Assembly: GCF_035582795.1 (NCBI RefSeq)
Contig: NC_134369.1
Span: 55,862,001 to 55,926,000 of the forward strand
Direction of reading: 5' to 3'
DNA length: 64,000 nucleotides
Source: Mycteria americana
Lineage: Eukaryota > Chordata > Aves > Ciconiiformes > Ciconiidae
The translations under genes were made by a program, and so were the position numbers. The notes under the pieces are model-generated. The model saw only the letters and a program-made list of their open reading frames with translations. It ran no database searches and was not told the origin of the DNA. Numbering within the stretch: position 1 is the stretch's first letter; each line of letters begins with the position of its first letter. Positions 38,001 to 47,026 of this stretch are shown in pieces.

Positions 38001-39310
38001 TAAATGGGTAACAAAACAGGTGATGCAAAGCAGAATCCCCCTCCCTGCCCTCCCTCATCCCCACCCCATCACGTATGCCTGTACAACCCCTGGCACAAGC
38101 TTTTTTCCCAAGAGAAGAGGAATTATCAGAGATTAAGGAGCGGGGGGCTTGGAGACTTCATATCCCAGGGGAACTACAAGACAGTGACTCCCCAAAGTGG
38201 CTATGGCTGCACGGACCCCAGCTTGGACGAGGCTCAGCTCTGTCCCTGCCAGGTGAGTTACCCAGCAGCTGTTGGCAGTAGTTAGGAAAGCAGCCGGGAG
38301 TCAGTCCTTCACTGGAATTGGTTCTTGGGAGGAGAAAGTTGGAAAATAACTGGAGAGGCTCCAGGGATGAATGGGCAGGGAAAGCCCGTTCTCCTTCCAG
38401 CGGAGGTGTTGTGACAGGACGGTCCAGCTCCGCAGAGCTGGCAGGCAAACAGCCTGTGCCGAGGGGAAAAAAATAATGAGCAAACTTTAAAAAAAACCCC
38501 AGTTGTATCCTACCTCCTAGGTCCTATCTATATACCTAAAATTAACATCTACTTCATCATCCCATGGGCATGTCAAGTGAGGGGAACGGGCTGGAGGAGA
38601 GGGGAGCTGGAAGGTTTTCCTGTGCTGTTTGTTGAGGGATGTTTTTTTCAACAGGCCTGAGCTAAAAGGATGAACAGGACATTGCTGCAAGAAAAATAAT
38701 AAAATTGAAATAAAACTGCTTGGAAGCTACCAAAACGGCACCCAGTTCAGAGGTGATTTTTTTCTCACCTCCAAGCAAAAGGGTTGGTTAAATCTAGGGA
38801 TTTACTGGCCTGTTTCTTGGTATCAAATACTGATCCCTTCGGGTCCACACTGTCACGGTGTGGAAGAGACAAGTCTGTTTGGGAATAAATCTTTTTGTAC
38901 ACATGCTTGTGATTGATCTTATACTAAAGGGAATCTGTCAGACCAGGAATATGAAAATCCCACATGTTACATGGATGCTGGTCATATGGCATTTACATCT
39001 AAATTTTTGTTCCGCGAGGGAGTCTCTCTGCCAAGCATACCATTGGCACTTACAAAGATGAAAGACAGGTTCCACGTAGCCGAAGGTTTAACCGTGTACT
39101 TGACAAAGATGCTCAGTGACATTGTTTCAGCTACTCATAGGTACACATACACAGATGCTCAAATACCATATTGCACGAGGTTTTTACCTAAACACTGGCC
39201 TTCTAACAGCCAGTAGCCTTCAGTGCAGGAACAGGTATAGCCCCCCTCAGTATTTATGCAGATCTGGGTGGGGTTACACTGGTGAGAATCTGAAGCGCAT
39301 TCATCCACAT
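25859..39310 (-). CDS. FBLN5: FBLN5 (fibulin-5), exons 5-11, C-terminal 322 residues (5' part outside window)
   Basis: Fibulin-5 is a secreted extracellular-matrix glycoprotein that organises elastic fibres by binding tropoelastin, LOXL1 and cell-surface integrins. Seven exons on the minus strand join in frame: 39310-39188, 35974-35858, 34889-34770, 31946-31824, 31280-31154, 28258-28063 and 26020-25859. They total 968 nt, or 322 residues plus stop, matching human residues 127-448 in length. All introns are GT/AG; junctions between EGF exons are phase 1, exon 9/10 is phase 2, and exon 10/11 is phase 0. The C-terminal domain (motifs such as [43 protein letters not shown]) matches fibulin-5 rather than fibulin-3 or -4. 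The N-terminal signal peptide, RGD-bearing first EGF module and linker (human exons 1-4) are not in the window, so the gene is partial here. No frameshift or premature stop was seen in the coding exons. Confidence 0.97.
26021..28062 (-). other. FBLN5 intron 10 (about 2.0 kb)
   Basis: This intron is bounded by GTAAGT and TGCACAG. Most is ordinary sequence; a GC-rich block at about 26760-26890 stands out. No other gene or conserved exon was seen in it. Confidence 0.9.
26760..26892. other. GC-rich, CpG-containing block inside FBLN5 intron 10
   Basis: About 130 bp is strongly C+G-rich, with repeated gggcgg/cccgcc and gggctg motifs, inside an otherwise AT-rich intron. Open frames through it on both strands are low-complexity Pro/Gly/Ala/Arg products of base composition, not recognisable proteins. 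It could be a small regulatory CpG patch or an alternative internal promoter; no TATA or defined start was seen. Confidence 0.5.
28063..28258 (-). CDS. FBLN5: FBLN5 exon 10: fibulin-type C-terminal domain, first part
   Basis: This 196-nt exon starts by completing an Asn codon and then reads [20 protein letters not shown] and on to GREFYMR. It forms the core of the fibulin-type module that defines the family's C-terminus and takes part in matrix-protein interactions. The acceptor is AATTAG before 28258 and the donor is CGG|GTAAGT at 28062, leaving phase 0. Differences from human are few, for example NAGC for [13 protein letters not shown] for YRDMDVVSG, and VPSDIF for VPADIF. Confidence 0.97.
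28259..31153 (-). other. FBLN5 intron 9 (about 2.9 kb)
   Basis: This intron is bounded by GTGAGT and AATTAG and breaks codon phase 2. About 1.1 kb of it is occupied by an old degenerate CR1 LINE copy (about 29000-30115). The remainder shows nothing recognisable. Confidence 0.9.
29000..30115 (-). mobile_element. Ancient degenerate CR1/L3-type LINE fragment, reverse orientation
   Basis: The minus strand at about 29893-29825 reads [17 protein letters not shown], close to the CR1 reverse-transcriptase block GF-KG-SCLTNLLEF. Next comes a short frame ending in a [12 protein letters not shown] remnant of the DFSKAFDKV block. Toward 30110 the plus strand resembles the reverse complement of the upstream CR1 RT region (a gacactaatt...gacagttcat segment). 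Toward 29150 it resembles the 3' part. Many stops and frameshifts show that it is long dead. It sits in FBLN5 intron 9 in the same orientation as the gene. The edges are approximate. Confidence 0.7.
31154..31280 (-). CDS. FBLN5: FBLN5 exon 9: atypical EGF module before the fibulin domain (human residues 288-330)
   Basis: This 127-nt exon reads [12 protein letters not shown]... to ...EDPYIQINE plus two bases of the next codon. It is the last EGF-like module. Its C-terminal half diverges from the canonical cbEGF spacing and passes into the fibulin-type domain ([10 protein letters not shown]). The NFT sequon aligns with human N296, a glycosylation site. The acceptor is TTTTAG before 31280 and the donor is GTGAGT at 31153. 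It ends in phase 2, completed as AAC (Asn) by the first base of exon 10. Confidence 0.95.
31281..31823 (-). other. FBLN5 intron 8 (543 bp)
   Basis: Short intron with GTAAGA donor and TTTTAG acceptor, phase 1. Nothing recognisable lies inside. Confidence 0.93.
31824..31946 (-). CDS. FBLN5: FBLN5 exon 8: calcium-binding EGF module (human residues 247-287)
   Basis: This 123-nt exon reads [16 protein letters not shown]... and ends LLDDSRSCQ, 41 residues with six cysteines (exon positions 5, 12, 16, 25, 27, 40). The acceptor is CTGCAG before 31946 and the donor is G|GTAAGA at 31823, phase 1 at both ends. The human glycosylation sequon N283-R-S is replaced by S-R-S here, so that N-linked site is absent. 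An open frame continues upstream past the acceptor into the intron, but the AG and the DMDEC start fix the true exon edge. Confidence 0.96.
32311..32329. repeat. Poly-T tract in FBLN5 intron 7
   Basis: This is an essentially pure T run next to a TTTTCTTTT stretch. On the minus strand it is a poly-A tract, which could be the tail of an old retroposon, although no flanking element was identified. Confidence 0.8.
32765..32860 (+). mobile_element. MIR-like (tRNA-derived CORE) SINE remnant in FBLN5 intron 7
   Basis: The plus strand carries, in order, the signature segments ttcttattcccagctctg, then ccaggcaaatcactttt, then ttcagactgaatttccctt. These correspond to the MIR consensus segments TTCTATTCCCAGCTCTG, TTGGGCAAGTCACTT and CTCAGTTTCCCC at the expected spacing. 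Divergence is high, as expected for a family that stopped moving long ago. Confidence 0.6.
34770..34889 (-). CDS. FBLN5: FBLN5 exon 7: calcium-binding EGF module (human residues 207-246)
   Basis: This 120-nt exon reads [11 protein letters not shown]... to ...EADGVNCS, 40 residues with six cysteines (exon positions 5, 11, 15, 24, 26, 39). The acceptor is CCATAG before 34889 and the donor is G|GTAACT at 34769, phase 1 at both ends. The residues equivalent to human C217 and S227, whose substitutions cause autosomal recessive cutis laxa, are both conserved. GVNCS replaces human GVHCS. This creates a formal N-C-S sequon, but its middle residue is a disulfide cysteine, so use as a glycosylation site is doubtful. 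Confidence 0.96.
34890..35857 (-). other. FBLN5 intron 6 (968 bp)
   Basis: GTACTG donor and CCATAG acceptor, phase 1. It holds a possible MIR-like SINE remnant at about 35465-35560; nothing else was recognised. Confidence 0.93.
35465..35560 (+). mobile_element. Possible MIR-like SINE remnant in FBLN5 intron 6
   Basis: The segment shows gctcaggaccctagtctgg, then gggagactcagatctaatt, then ctgtctcaggtgcgtcac. In order and spacing these resemble the MIR/CORE-SINE segments GAGCACTGGACTGGGA, GGAGACCTGGGTTCTATT and CCTTGGGCAAGTCAC. The match is weaker than for the copies at 32765 and 60992. Confidence 0.4.
35858..35974 (-). CDS. FBLN5: FBLN5 exon 6: calcium-binding EGF module (human residues 168-206)
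   Basis: This 117-nt exon begins [14 protein letters not shown] and ends DDGRSCQ, 39 residues with six cysteines (exon positions 5, 10, 14, 23, 25, 38). The acceptor is CTATAG before 35974 and the donor is G|GTACTG at 35857. It is phase 1 at both ends. It is nearly identical to the human module; the visible difference is LNDDGRSC where human has LNEDGRSC. The consensus for Asp/Asn hydroxylation and calcium binding (C-x-N-x-x-G-S-Y) is intact. Confidence 0.96.
35975..39187 (-). other. FBLN5 intron 5 (about 3.2 kb)
   Basis: GTAAAA donor and CTATAG acceptor, phase 1. No repeat family or additional exon was recognised. Several short open frames at 38004-38483 are low-complexity and not conserved-looking. 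Confidence 0.92.
39188..39310 (-). CDS. FBLN5: FBLN5 exon 5: calcium-binding EGF module (human residues 127-167)
   Basis: This 123-nt exon reads [12 protein letters not shown]... and ends ...LLEGQCL. It has six cysteines (exon positions 5, 12, 18, 27, 29, 40) and the D-x-D-E calcium-binding start of a cbEGF module. The acceptor is TTGCAG before 39310 and the donor is G|GTAAAA at 39187. Entry and exit are both phase 1, so the aspartate codon is split across each junction, as is usual for cbEGF exons. It is the most 5' exon found in the window. No exon with the linker or RGD-bearing module could be found upstream, so the preceding intron exceeds 24.6 kb. Confidence 0.96.
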
Positions 39311-39311
39311 C

Positions 39312-42300
39312 TGCAACACAGAAATACAGCAAGAAAATATTAGAAATGGCAATGACAAAAGATTGTTCACACTGTACAGGGACTTGTGCTCACAATGTGT
39401 ACACTGGCTCCGTGCAGGGAACCAAAGTGTGGTGGAGTAGAGAGAATGGCCATAACCTGTAGTAAAATTCATAATAATAAATGTCTGAGGGCAGTGAGAA
39501 CTGAGGGTGCTCATCAAATCTCTCCCATTTGCAGATGACCCAGTGTTTCTCAGAGCTCCTCAAGAAAGCGATTGCATTACCTCGAGCTTTTTATTACTTC
39601 CACACTTGCTTTGCCACTGAACTGTGATTTCCCTGCTACAGGGCAGTGTTCAGCCCCAGGGAAAGGCTGCTGAAAGGGCTATGTAAGCCCACTGCAGAGG
39701 AAGAGATGAACGGGAGTTCGAGAGATGTACAAACACAACTCAGACATATAAAAAAATTACTTCCTACCCCCACCAACACAGAATATCTCACTGTAATTTT
39801 TCTGACAGAAGGTTCAACCAAAATCAACCTTTACCTGACAAAAAAAAAAAGTATACTTTCCTGGAATCAATTTCCTGACAATAAAACTGTCTTCTTTTAA
39901 ATTTTTTTTACCATCCTTACTGTTTTTAATGTATTTTGGTTTTTATTACAACCCCGTAGGGTGTTTTTGTTGTGGGCTTTTTTTTTTTTCCCCCAAAGGA
40001 GGTGAATAGCATTCCTACATTTATATAAGCCAGGACCCTGGAACCTAACTGATTAAAAATGCCTTCAGAGTCAGAAGTTCAATTTGAATCCCTTCTTGCT
40101 CAATCTCTTCCCTGATGTTTCTGGCATCGGGTTTGCCTCTAGATGTCAGAAATGGAAATATCAAAAGATAAATTATGTAATTTTTTCAGCCAACTCAGAT
40201 TTCTATGTTTTATTTATTGATACCTAAACTATTTTTTATTCCAGCATACTGTGCACTGGCCTTTGCTGAAGTACTATGTCATCCAAGCAATGCTACTCCC
40301 TTGATCCCCCCCGATTCTTAACCCAGACTTTGTTGGGTCATGACTGAAAGTATCTCACAAACGCGCTGGGCTGGAGCAGGCAGCAGAGGGCAGGAATTAC
40401 GTCTCAGTATCTGCCCCTGAGGCACCTAGCCCAGCCAGTCGGCTGTAAAATCCCAGCAGTCCTGAAATAACTGATCCAAGCTACCACAGCAGCATATCTA
40501 ACATGTTCAGATATATAAATAAATACATACATATTATATATATGGAGAGAGTCTAGAGTTCTTATCTTGCCAACATCCGTACCAGAGCAATTTATGATCA
40601 GTCAAAGCTGGTAAGATAACAAGAGTGGCACAATTAGAGGTAATTAACTCTGTCAGAAATCGGTTCCCACATATTTATTGGCCAGATGAAGGTTGGCAAA
40701 ATGGTGGGGGAAGTGGGAAAGGGGGAAGATAACAAGTCTAGACTATATAGGTATGTAGATATGTTGTTCAGTTCTGCGACTGGGCTAAAAATTCTGGATC
40801 CTCCCTTCATACAGCGTATCACACATAATTGGTAGTATTTGAACACAGATTTTATCTAACCATAAATTTAATAAGAATGACGTTAATGTTTTCTAAATGA
40901 AAAAGCTTTCTATTTGTCATGTTTGCTTCTTGTTTGAGGAGTGGGACCTTGGGATCTGGCCAATTCTGCTGTTTCTAGCCTACCCCGAGCTTAAAAAGGA
41001 GATTTTCTTTTTCCATGCTCCCTGCTTCCAGTAACATTAATAGGTGAAGCACAGTGGAGACAAAATGAGGGTCTTACCACCTATGGTATAAGGTAGCAGT
41101 GCTGTTTGAAGACTACAGATCCTCCCCTCTTCCTAAAGGTGCATCTTTCTTGCAGGGGTACAACGTGCATCCTTCCCCAAAAGCAACGGGTGGCTACGGG
41201 ATCCTTTTTGTTCCCAAGTCATCTTTGTAGCAGTTGCATGAGCAGCAGTACAATCACTCCGGAAAAGTAAGACATCGATCCTCTTTTCTTTGCTTTCTAC
41301 CAGGCAGATTTCTTTGCTTACTCCCAGTCTTCACCTTTTGTGGTGGTATTGGAGACATATTTCCATTTGAATGCAAAATTTTTTACAACGGAGGCTGCCT
41401 GTGGAGTTTCTGCTGTCCTTAGAAAAACCTGATCAACCTGAAGTTGTCTATGCAGAATACCTGACTCCCTGCATTTTACACTGAATAATACCTCACTGAC
41501 TTCATTAATGAAGTTTTATGCAACCAACAGGTATAAACAGCTTTACTGGTAGCATCAAATCTTTTTGCTTGGGCCTGAGCGCACACACCCAGTTCTATAT
41601 TACATGTCTCTGGCTTTCTCTAAGATTGCCCCTTATCATGATGCGCCATTAAACTCTGACAGACCCAGCCAACGCAATCGAATCAATTCTTTTTGGCAAG
41701 CAGCCTTCTCAGTTCAAACAAGTAGTATAATACCAGCCTGTCTGCCAGGGGTTATTTACATTATATGGGTTCACTAAGTGAAAACCGATATTTGCACACT
41801 GAGAAAAATGTTGGTGCAACAATTGGCTAACCATTAGGTATCCTCTTGAAGAATATTGGAGCTGGGAGACAGAGGGTGCCTTGCCCAGCCCATTTACACA
41901 GTGCAGCATACAGTGAGAACTGGTGTGGTTGATAAAGTCAAAACTAGACATTTCACAGGGAAAGGAAAATAAAAAACCCAAATTATTTCCACTGGGGAGA
42001 AAACTAGCCATAAAACTTTGAGAGATTGCCTATAATGGATTCACTAGACTTAAGTGCCAGCATAGAAACTATATCAAAACACTCCCAGGGCATGTTTGGC
42101 TGAGTGGAAAATTGCAAGTGGAAACAACCTGACAGCTAGTCAATAATGTGTAAATCATTTCTTATTCTGGTTGCACAGCTTATTTCTGTCCCATTCAAAC
42201 ATCAATCTTAGGTGTGTTCATGCCCTGGGACTATCACTTCAAAGCTCATTCGTACCGCCTCTGCCCTTGTGATGGGTCATACACAACAGTAGAGTAAAAC

Positions 42301-43866
42301 TGTGATGCTAAATGTGCATGATACTAAATTGTCAATCGCTTTGTTAGGTTCAAAGCAGACAAGACAAATTCAGAGAACAGAAAATTGTAAGGACTCCTCA
42401 ATACAAAGATAGCATATGTGGCTAAGAAGTCCCTAAGATGCAGTTTTCTGGAGCCTGGAAGAGTGCCTCTGACCCAGCATAACTTGTGTTGCAGTCTTCA
42501 CCATGGAAAGAAATACTACAATGAGTTGTCTGAGCCTCAAAGTGAAGTCTAATTAGCTGGAGAGCAGAAGAGTTACTACAGTGAAGCAAGCTAGCAAGAA
42601 ACCCTAGAAACCCCACTAACCCCATGCAAGGAGTTAAAAGATTGTGATATTTGATGATTTTGGCATCAGTACCATGAAAGTATCAGGTGGTGTCACCTAT
42701 CACTGATATCCGAGGATGGTTTTCATTATACTGAACCTACTTTTAGTACCTTTCATTGCTGAGATCCTTAGAAAACATTATTTGCATCCCAAGAGCAAGT
42801 CTAGGTTTTACTAATAGCTGGCATTATCGAATACCTCTTCTGTGATTTGGCTAGATTACTCAGTATGTGGCTACAAGAAGAATTGCCATGAGGTGAACTA
42901 GGAAACAAATATAAATTAGATCTGTCCTCAGTGAAAACAGACTAAGGTACCTGGTAGTTACTATGCAGGACAAAGAACTGGCACAGCAGCAGTGGCCATG
43001 CTGTGGCTCATGTGCTGAGAATATACCCTGTGGGAACTCATCCTTGCTCTTCATCTTCCACTGCCCCGCTTCCTATTTGAAAAATGGGAATAACAAAATC
43101 TCTGTCGTAGTCCAGCCTCCCTCACCGTTCAGCATCTAAAACTATTCGGGCAGGGCCTGTCCTCATATAGGCAGAGCCAGTTCACAATTAGTCCATTTTT
43201 ATTTGAAGCCTTCCAATCCTAACACAAATCAAACTGTACTACGAAACCCTGCAATGTCCCACTTGGTGATAAATATCAATGCCCCTGGATTTTAACCATG
43301 AAATTCAAGACTAAGGAATTAAAAGACTAGCCTGCCACCACTCAACCAGACAGAAGCAAGAACAGGTCACAGATGTTCCTGACCTGTAGTCCTTCATGTA
43401 GCCCAATACAACCTGCCCCTATTATATGAACACTTAAAGATTATATGAACACTTAAAGACTTCTTCAGAAATTTTGTGCAGCCTCTACATTGGCTAATGA
43501 GATCTAAAGTAAAAGACTAACCATCATTCTGAAAGCATTATGTTCTACTAGGAGACCTCAGAGGCATCAAAGGCTCTTTCAGCTAAACTCTATGCTACTC
43601 ACAATGTTACTATTCTACCCTAATGGTGCATTGAACCTCAAAGTTTCCAGTAGTTAGTGAAACAGAGAGAGAACTATTGACACAGTCAGTGGCAAATTGA
43701 AAGAGTTATCTAGCTACCATACCTCTTCTTACCCTTACAGACAGGACTGGGACTGTTGCTGTGAAATTACATATGAAAACAAGAGGATGTTAAAGATTGT
43801 CATACCTAGTAATTTTGAATAAGTCCAAATTTTCCCAAAGTCACTAGTGACTGGTTGACTCCTTAG
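39312..43866. other. FBLN5 intron 4, first part: nothing recognised beyond simple repeats
   Basis: An A+T-rich low-complexity stretch lies at 40511-40545, along with short A/T homopolymers near 39840 and 39980. A 19-bp tandem duplication occurs at 43422-43459. No conserved coding motif was seen on either strand. Confidence 0.6.
43422..43459. repeat. Perfect 19-bp tandem duplication
   Basis: The unit ttatatgaacacttaaaga occurs twice head to tail with no spacer and no mismatch, suggesting a recent slippage or small duplication event. Confidence 0.97.
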
Positions 43867-44236
43867 TGTGCTGGTTTTGGCTGGGGTAGAGCTAATTTTC
43901 TTCACAGTAGCTAGTATGGGGCTATGTTTTGGATTTGTGCTGGAAACAGTGTTGGTAATACAGGGATGTTTTCATTATTGCTGAGCAGTGCTTACACAGA
44001 GTCAAGGCCTCTTCTGCTGCTCACCCCACCAACGAGTAGGCTGGGGGGGCACAAGGAGTTGGGAGGGGACACAGCCGGGACAGCTGACCCCCACTGACCA
44101 AAGGGCTATTCCACACCACATGACGTCATGCTCAGCATGTAAAGCTGGGGGAAGAAGAAGGAAGGGGGGGATTTTCGGAGTGATGGCGTTTGTCTTCCCA
44201 AGTAACCATTACGCATGATGGAGCCCTGCTTTCCTG
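43867..44236 (+). mobile_element. 3'-truncated solo LTR of an avian endogenous retrovirus
   Basis: It starts TGTGCTGGTTTTGGCTGGGG and continues through characteristic segments of a common avian LTR family (gagctaattttcttcacag, gctgagcagtgcttacacag, gggacacagccgggacagct, gatggcgtttgtcttcccaa). This is recognised from memory of avian genomes; I do not assign a Repbase name. It contains a perfect CRE palindrome, TGACGTCA, at 44121, and a decayed TATA-like catgtaaag at 44136 followed by a purine-rich gaagaagaagg stretch. It stops abruptly after gccctgctttcctg, before the R/U5 end and without a closing CA. No internal retroviral genes flank it. Confidence 0.8.
44121..44128. promoter_or_regulatory. 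CRE palindrome (TGACGTCA) within the LTR
   Basis: This is a perfect 8-bp CREB/ATF consensus located 8 bp upstream of a degenerate TATA-like element, an arrangement typical of an LTR U3 promoter. Activity today is unknown. Confidence 0.6.
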
Positions 44237-44269
44237 AGTAATGTGAACACAAACTGTGTTCACATTACT
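44237..44269. repeat. Perfect inverted repeat: 15-bp arms, 3-nt loop, at the LTR breakpoint
   Basis: The left arm agtaatgtgaacaca (44237-44251) and right arm tgtgttcacattact (44255-44269) are exact reverse complements around the loop aac. It begins where the LTR similarity ends. Confidence 0.97.
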
Positions 44270-46990
44270 GCTCCCACAGCTAGTTCCAAGGGCAGAAGTT
44301 CAGGCAGAAGTCCAGACTGAAATGAAAATTTGACCTGAAGTGGGAATGATTCACTTTGTTACTTCCCAACTGAATACTGAGAGCAACTGCACGGCCCATC
44401 CAGACCACTGCTCTCTGCCTCCTAAGAAATACCACCTAGAATGAATGCAGAGCCTCATGGCTCGAAGCCATGAGTTTTAAAGATCTTTGGTTTACTGACT
44501 GAATGAGAGAATAGGTAGGCGGCATCTCCATATACATTTGTCAGGAAGCCCTTGCTGCAAGAGCCTGAGCCCAAATACTCCAAAATTAACCACATCCCTC
44601 TCCCTTAGCTCAGAGTGTCTGCCTTAAAAATTTATGGCTGTGGTGGTTTGGTCTAGTGACCCTGGGGTGTGATGTTCTGTTTACTTGACATTTTGACAGA
44701 GGTGAGGTGGCTGGGGCAATGAGGTTTCATTTGGGGACTGGAAGGGTGGAGAAAATTTTTTTTTTATATTTCTGGCTGACTGGCTGCCTTTTGTGGGATG
44801 TGATGTGCTGATGCTTTGTTTTTATTGGTACAGATTGTATTTTTAATGGATGGCAGGATGCCTGGTGACTGGATAGATATAATTTACAATGTCAAAATAA
44901 ATAAATGAACTAATTGTATTTAGCATGCAAATTACTGGCTTTGTGTTTTATTATCTGTAAAAGCTAGCAGTAATCTTCATGGATTCTTTAGAATTTAGCC
45001 ACATCATAGAACAATGAATAAAATTTTTAATTAATTGCCCATAAATTAAAAAAATGAAATCATTTAAAAGCCATGCATACAAAAAAATGGGGCAGCATAT
45101 TAATATAGTCAGAAAGAAAACCTAGCTGTCAAACTGCAGCTCAACACTGCATCTCACCAGGGAGGCTAATTCTTATCAGAAGATGTAGTGATCTTCTATA
45201 TTGTCTCATGTCCAGAAAGAATTCAGGACTGAGGCCACTCTCATTTGTATCAATAATATCACAAGAAATCACAGCATAAAAAGAAAACCAATACTCTAAT
45301 CCATTGAATTAAGACCAGACATATTCAATACTGCTCAAACAAAAGAGGCGAAAACTAGGAGACCAGAAATCTCAAGAGGGAATCATAAATGTGGAATCAT
45401 GCTGTGAGTGTCTACAGGATCCTGAGGATTTGGTTTTGGTCCACTGTTTTCCACATTTGGGATAAAATGCAGAGGATCACAAGCTGGTGGAGTTACAAAC
45501 TAAAAAGTGAACAGAGCTCTTATATAAAGGTAATTTGCTAGGTATGGTGGGCACATTTGAAAGTGCATTTCAAGGCAGACAAATACAAGGTCATATATCA
45601 AGAGTAAAAAATGTTGGTCATGAAATTCACTCTGGGGTCATTAAAGATAATAACTTGAACATGAACTTTTCCTGACACAGTGTTGCTGAAAGGACAAGTA
45701 TAAACATGAGAACACTGAGTAGACACAGGAAATCATTCTTACCACTGTATATTGCATTAGTAAAATAATTACTGAAATACATTTCTGGGGTCAAACATTT
45801 CAAAAAGCGGTATTGCGAAGAGATCAGGAAATCTCTGAAGAGTAATTCCAAGTCATGAAAATTTGTCTCAGAGCAAGATAATGTTCCATTTAATAATCTA
45901 TTTAAGAAAAGGTTCAAGGTATATTTGCCTGTGATCTATAAACATCTTCATGGAAACAAAGTTTTTAGCTGGAGATGGTCACTAAAGCTAGCAGAAGACA
46001 ATGGGATGAAATTCAGTGTTTAGGAGACAAATTGAAAATAAAAATAAGGCACAAACTTTAGTAGTACTACTGATTACCTATCTGGAAAACATAATAAAGC
46101 ACATGGTAGATGTTCCCTTACTTTAGAGCCTTCTACCTGAACAGTATTTCTTTGAAATATACTGTAGCAAAAAACTGTGTGCTTGAAACACCAGCTGCTG
46201 GGTAAAGTTCTATGGCCTGTGTCACAAAAAATACAGATTATGTGTTCAAATGTGGTTATGTGGTGTCTTAGTCTTCATTGAATGATTTAACACCATTCAA
46301 CGCTTAGTTATTTTTATCTATATCCATAACCATCACACCTGAGATTTTCTGCTTACCTTACATCTTTTTGCATTTCCTAGGCCATTAGGAGATCTGCCTT
46401 GGCCAATGAAACTACTGAAAATGGGGATAGGAATTTGTAAGGAAGTGATTTCTCCTTTGCAAAGATTTAAAGGTACACATGTGCAATTTTTCATTTTTTG
46501 TTTGTACTTTTATCAATGAATTTGATTTTTAGTGAGAGATATTGTAACTCTCATGTTTGTAGTAACTGCAGAAAAAATATGGAAAACTTAGAAAATGTTC
46601 ATAACATTCTTATGCTAGAAGATGTTGAGTCATCAGCCTAAAGATGTTGGGCATGCCAACCACCTTCCTTTCAGGACACATAGAATGATTGCATATTTAT
46701 GAAGCATGAAGCAAGATAAAGAGGAAGAATCCAAGTTATTTCCACAGACAATCTGTTGAATCAAAAAGCCCAGAGATGACTAAACTGCAGGTTAGGGGAA
46801 GTGGCCATGCAGGAAGTAGGAGACTGTTTGGCAAGCTAAGTGACTTTAAGAGGTGGAAAGCCAGGGGAGAAAGCCAGCAGACAAGAGGAGAAAGAGCAGA
46901 GGTGCTTAGGAACTGGACGCACCAGCCCACTGGAAGGTGAGGTCCAAAAACTGTAAGCAAAGACACTGTTCGCCTTTCTTCTGCTCAGAA

Positions 46991-47026
46991 AAACAGGACT
47001 TTGTGCATAAACAGGACTTTATGCAT
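46991..47026. repeat. 18-bp tandem duplication with one mismatch
   Basis: The two head-to-tail units are aaacaggactttgtgcat and aaacaggactttatgcat. Confidence 0.95.

Noticed and set aside
44641..44890. Segment beginning tgtggtggtttggtctagtg considered as a second LTR
   Set aside because: The start resembles some avian LTRs, but the rest matched nothing I know and no matching end was found.
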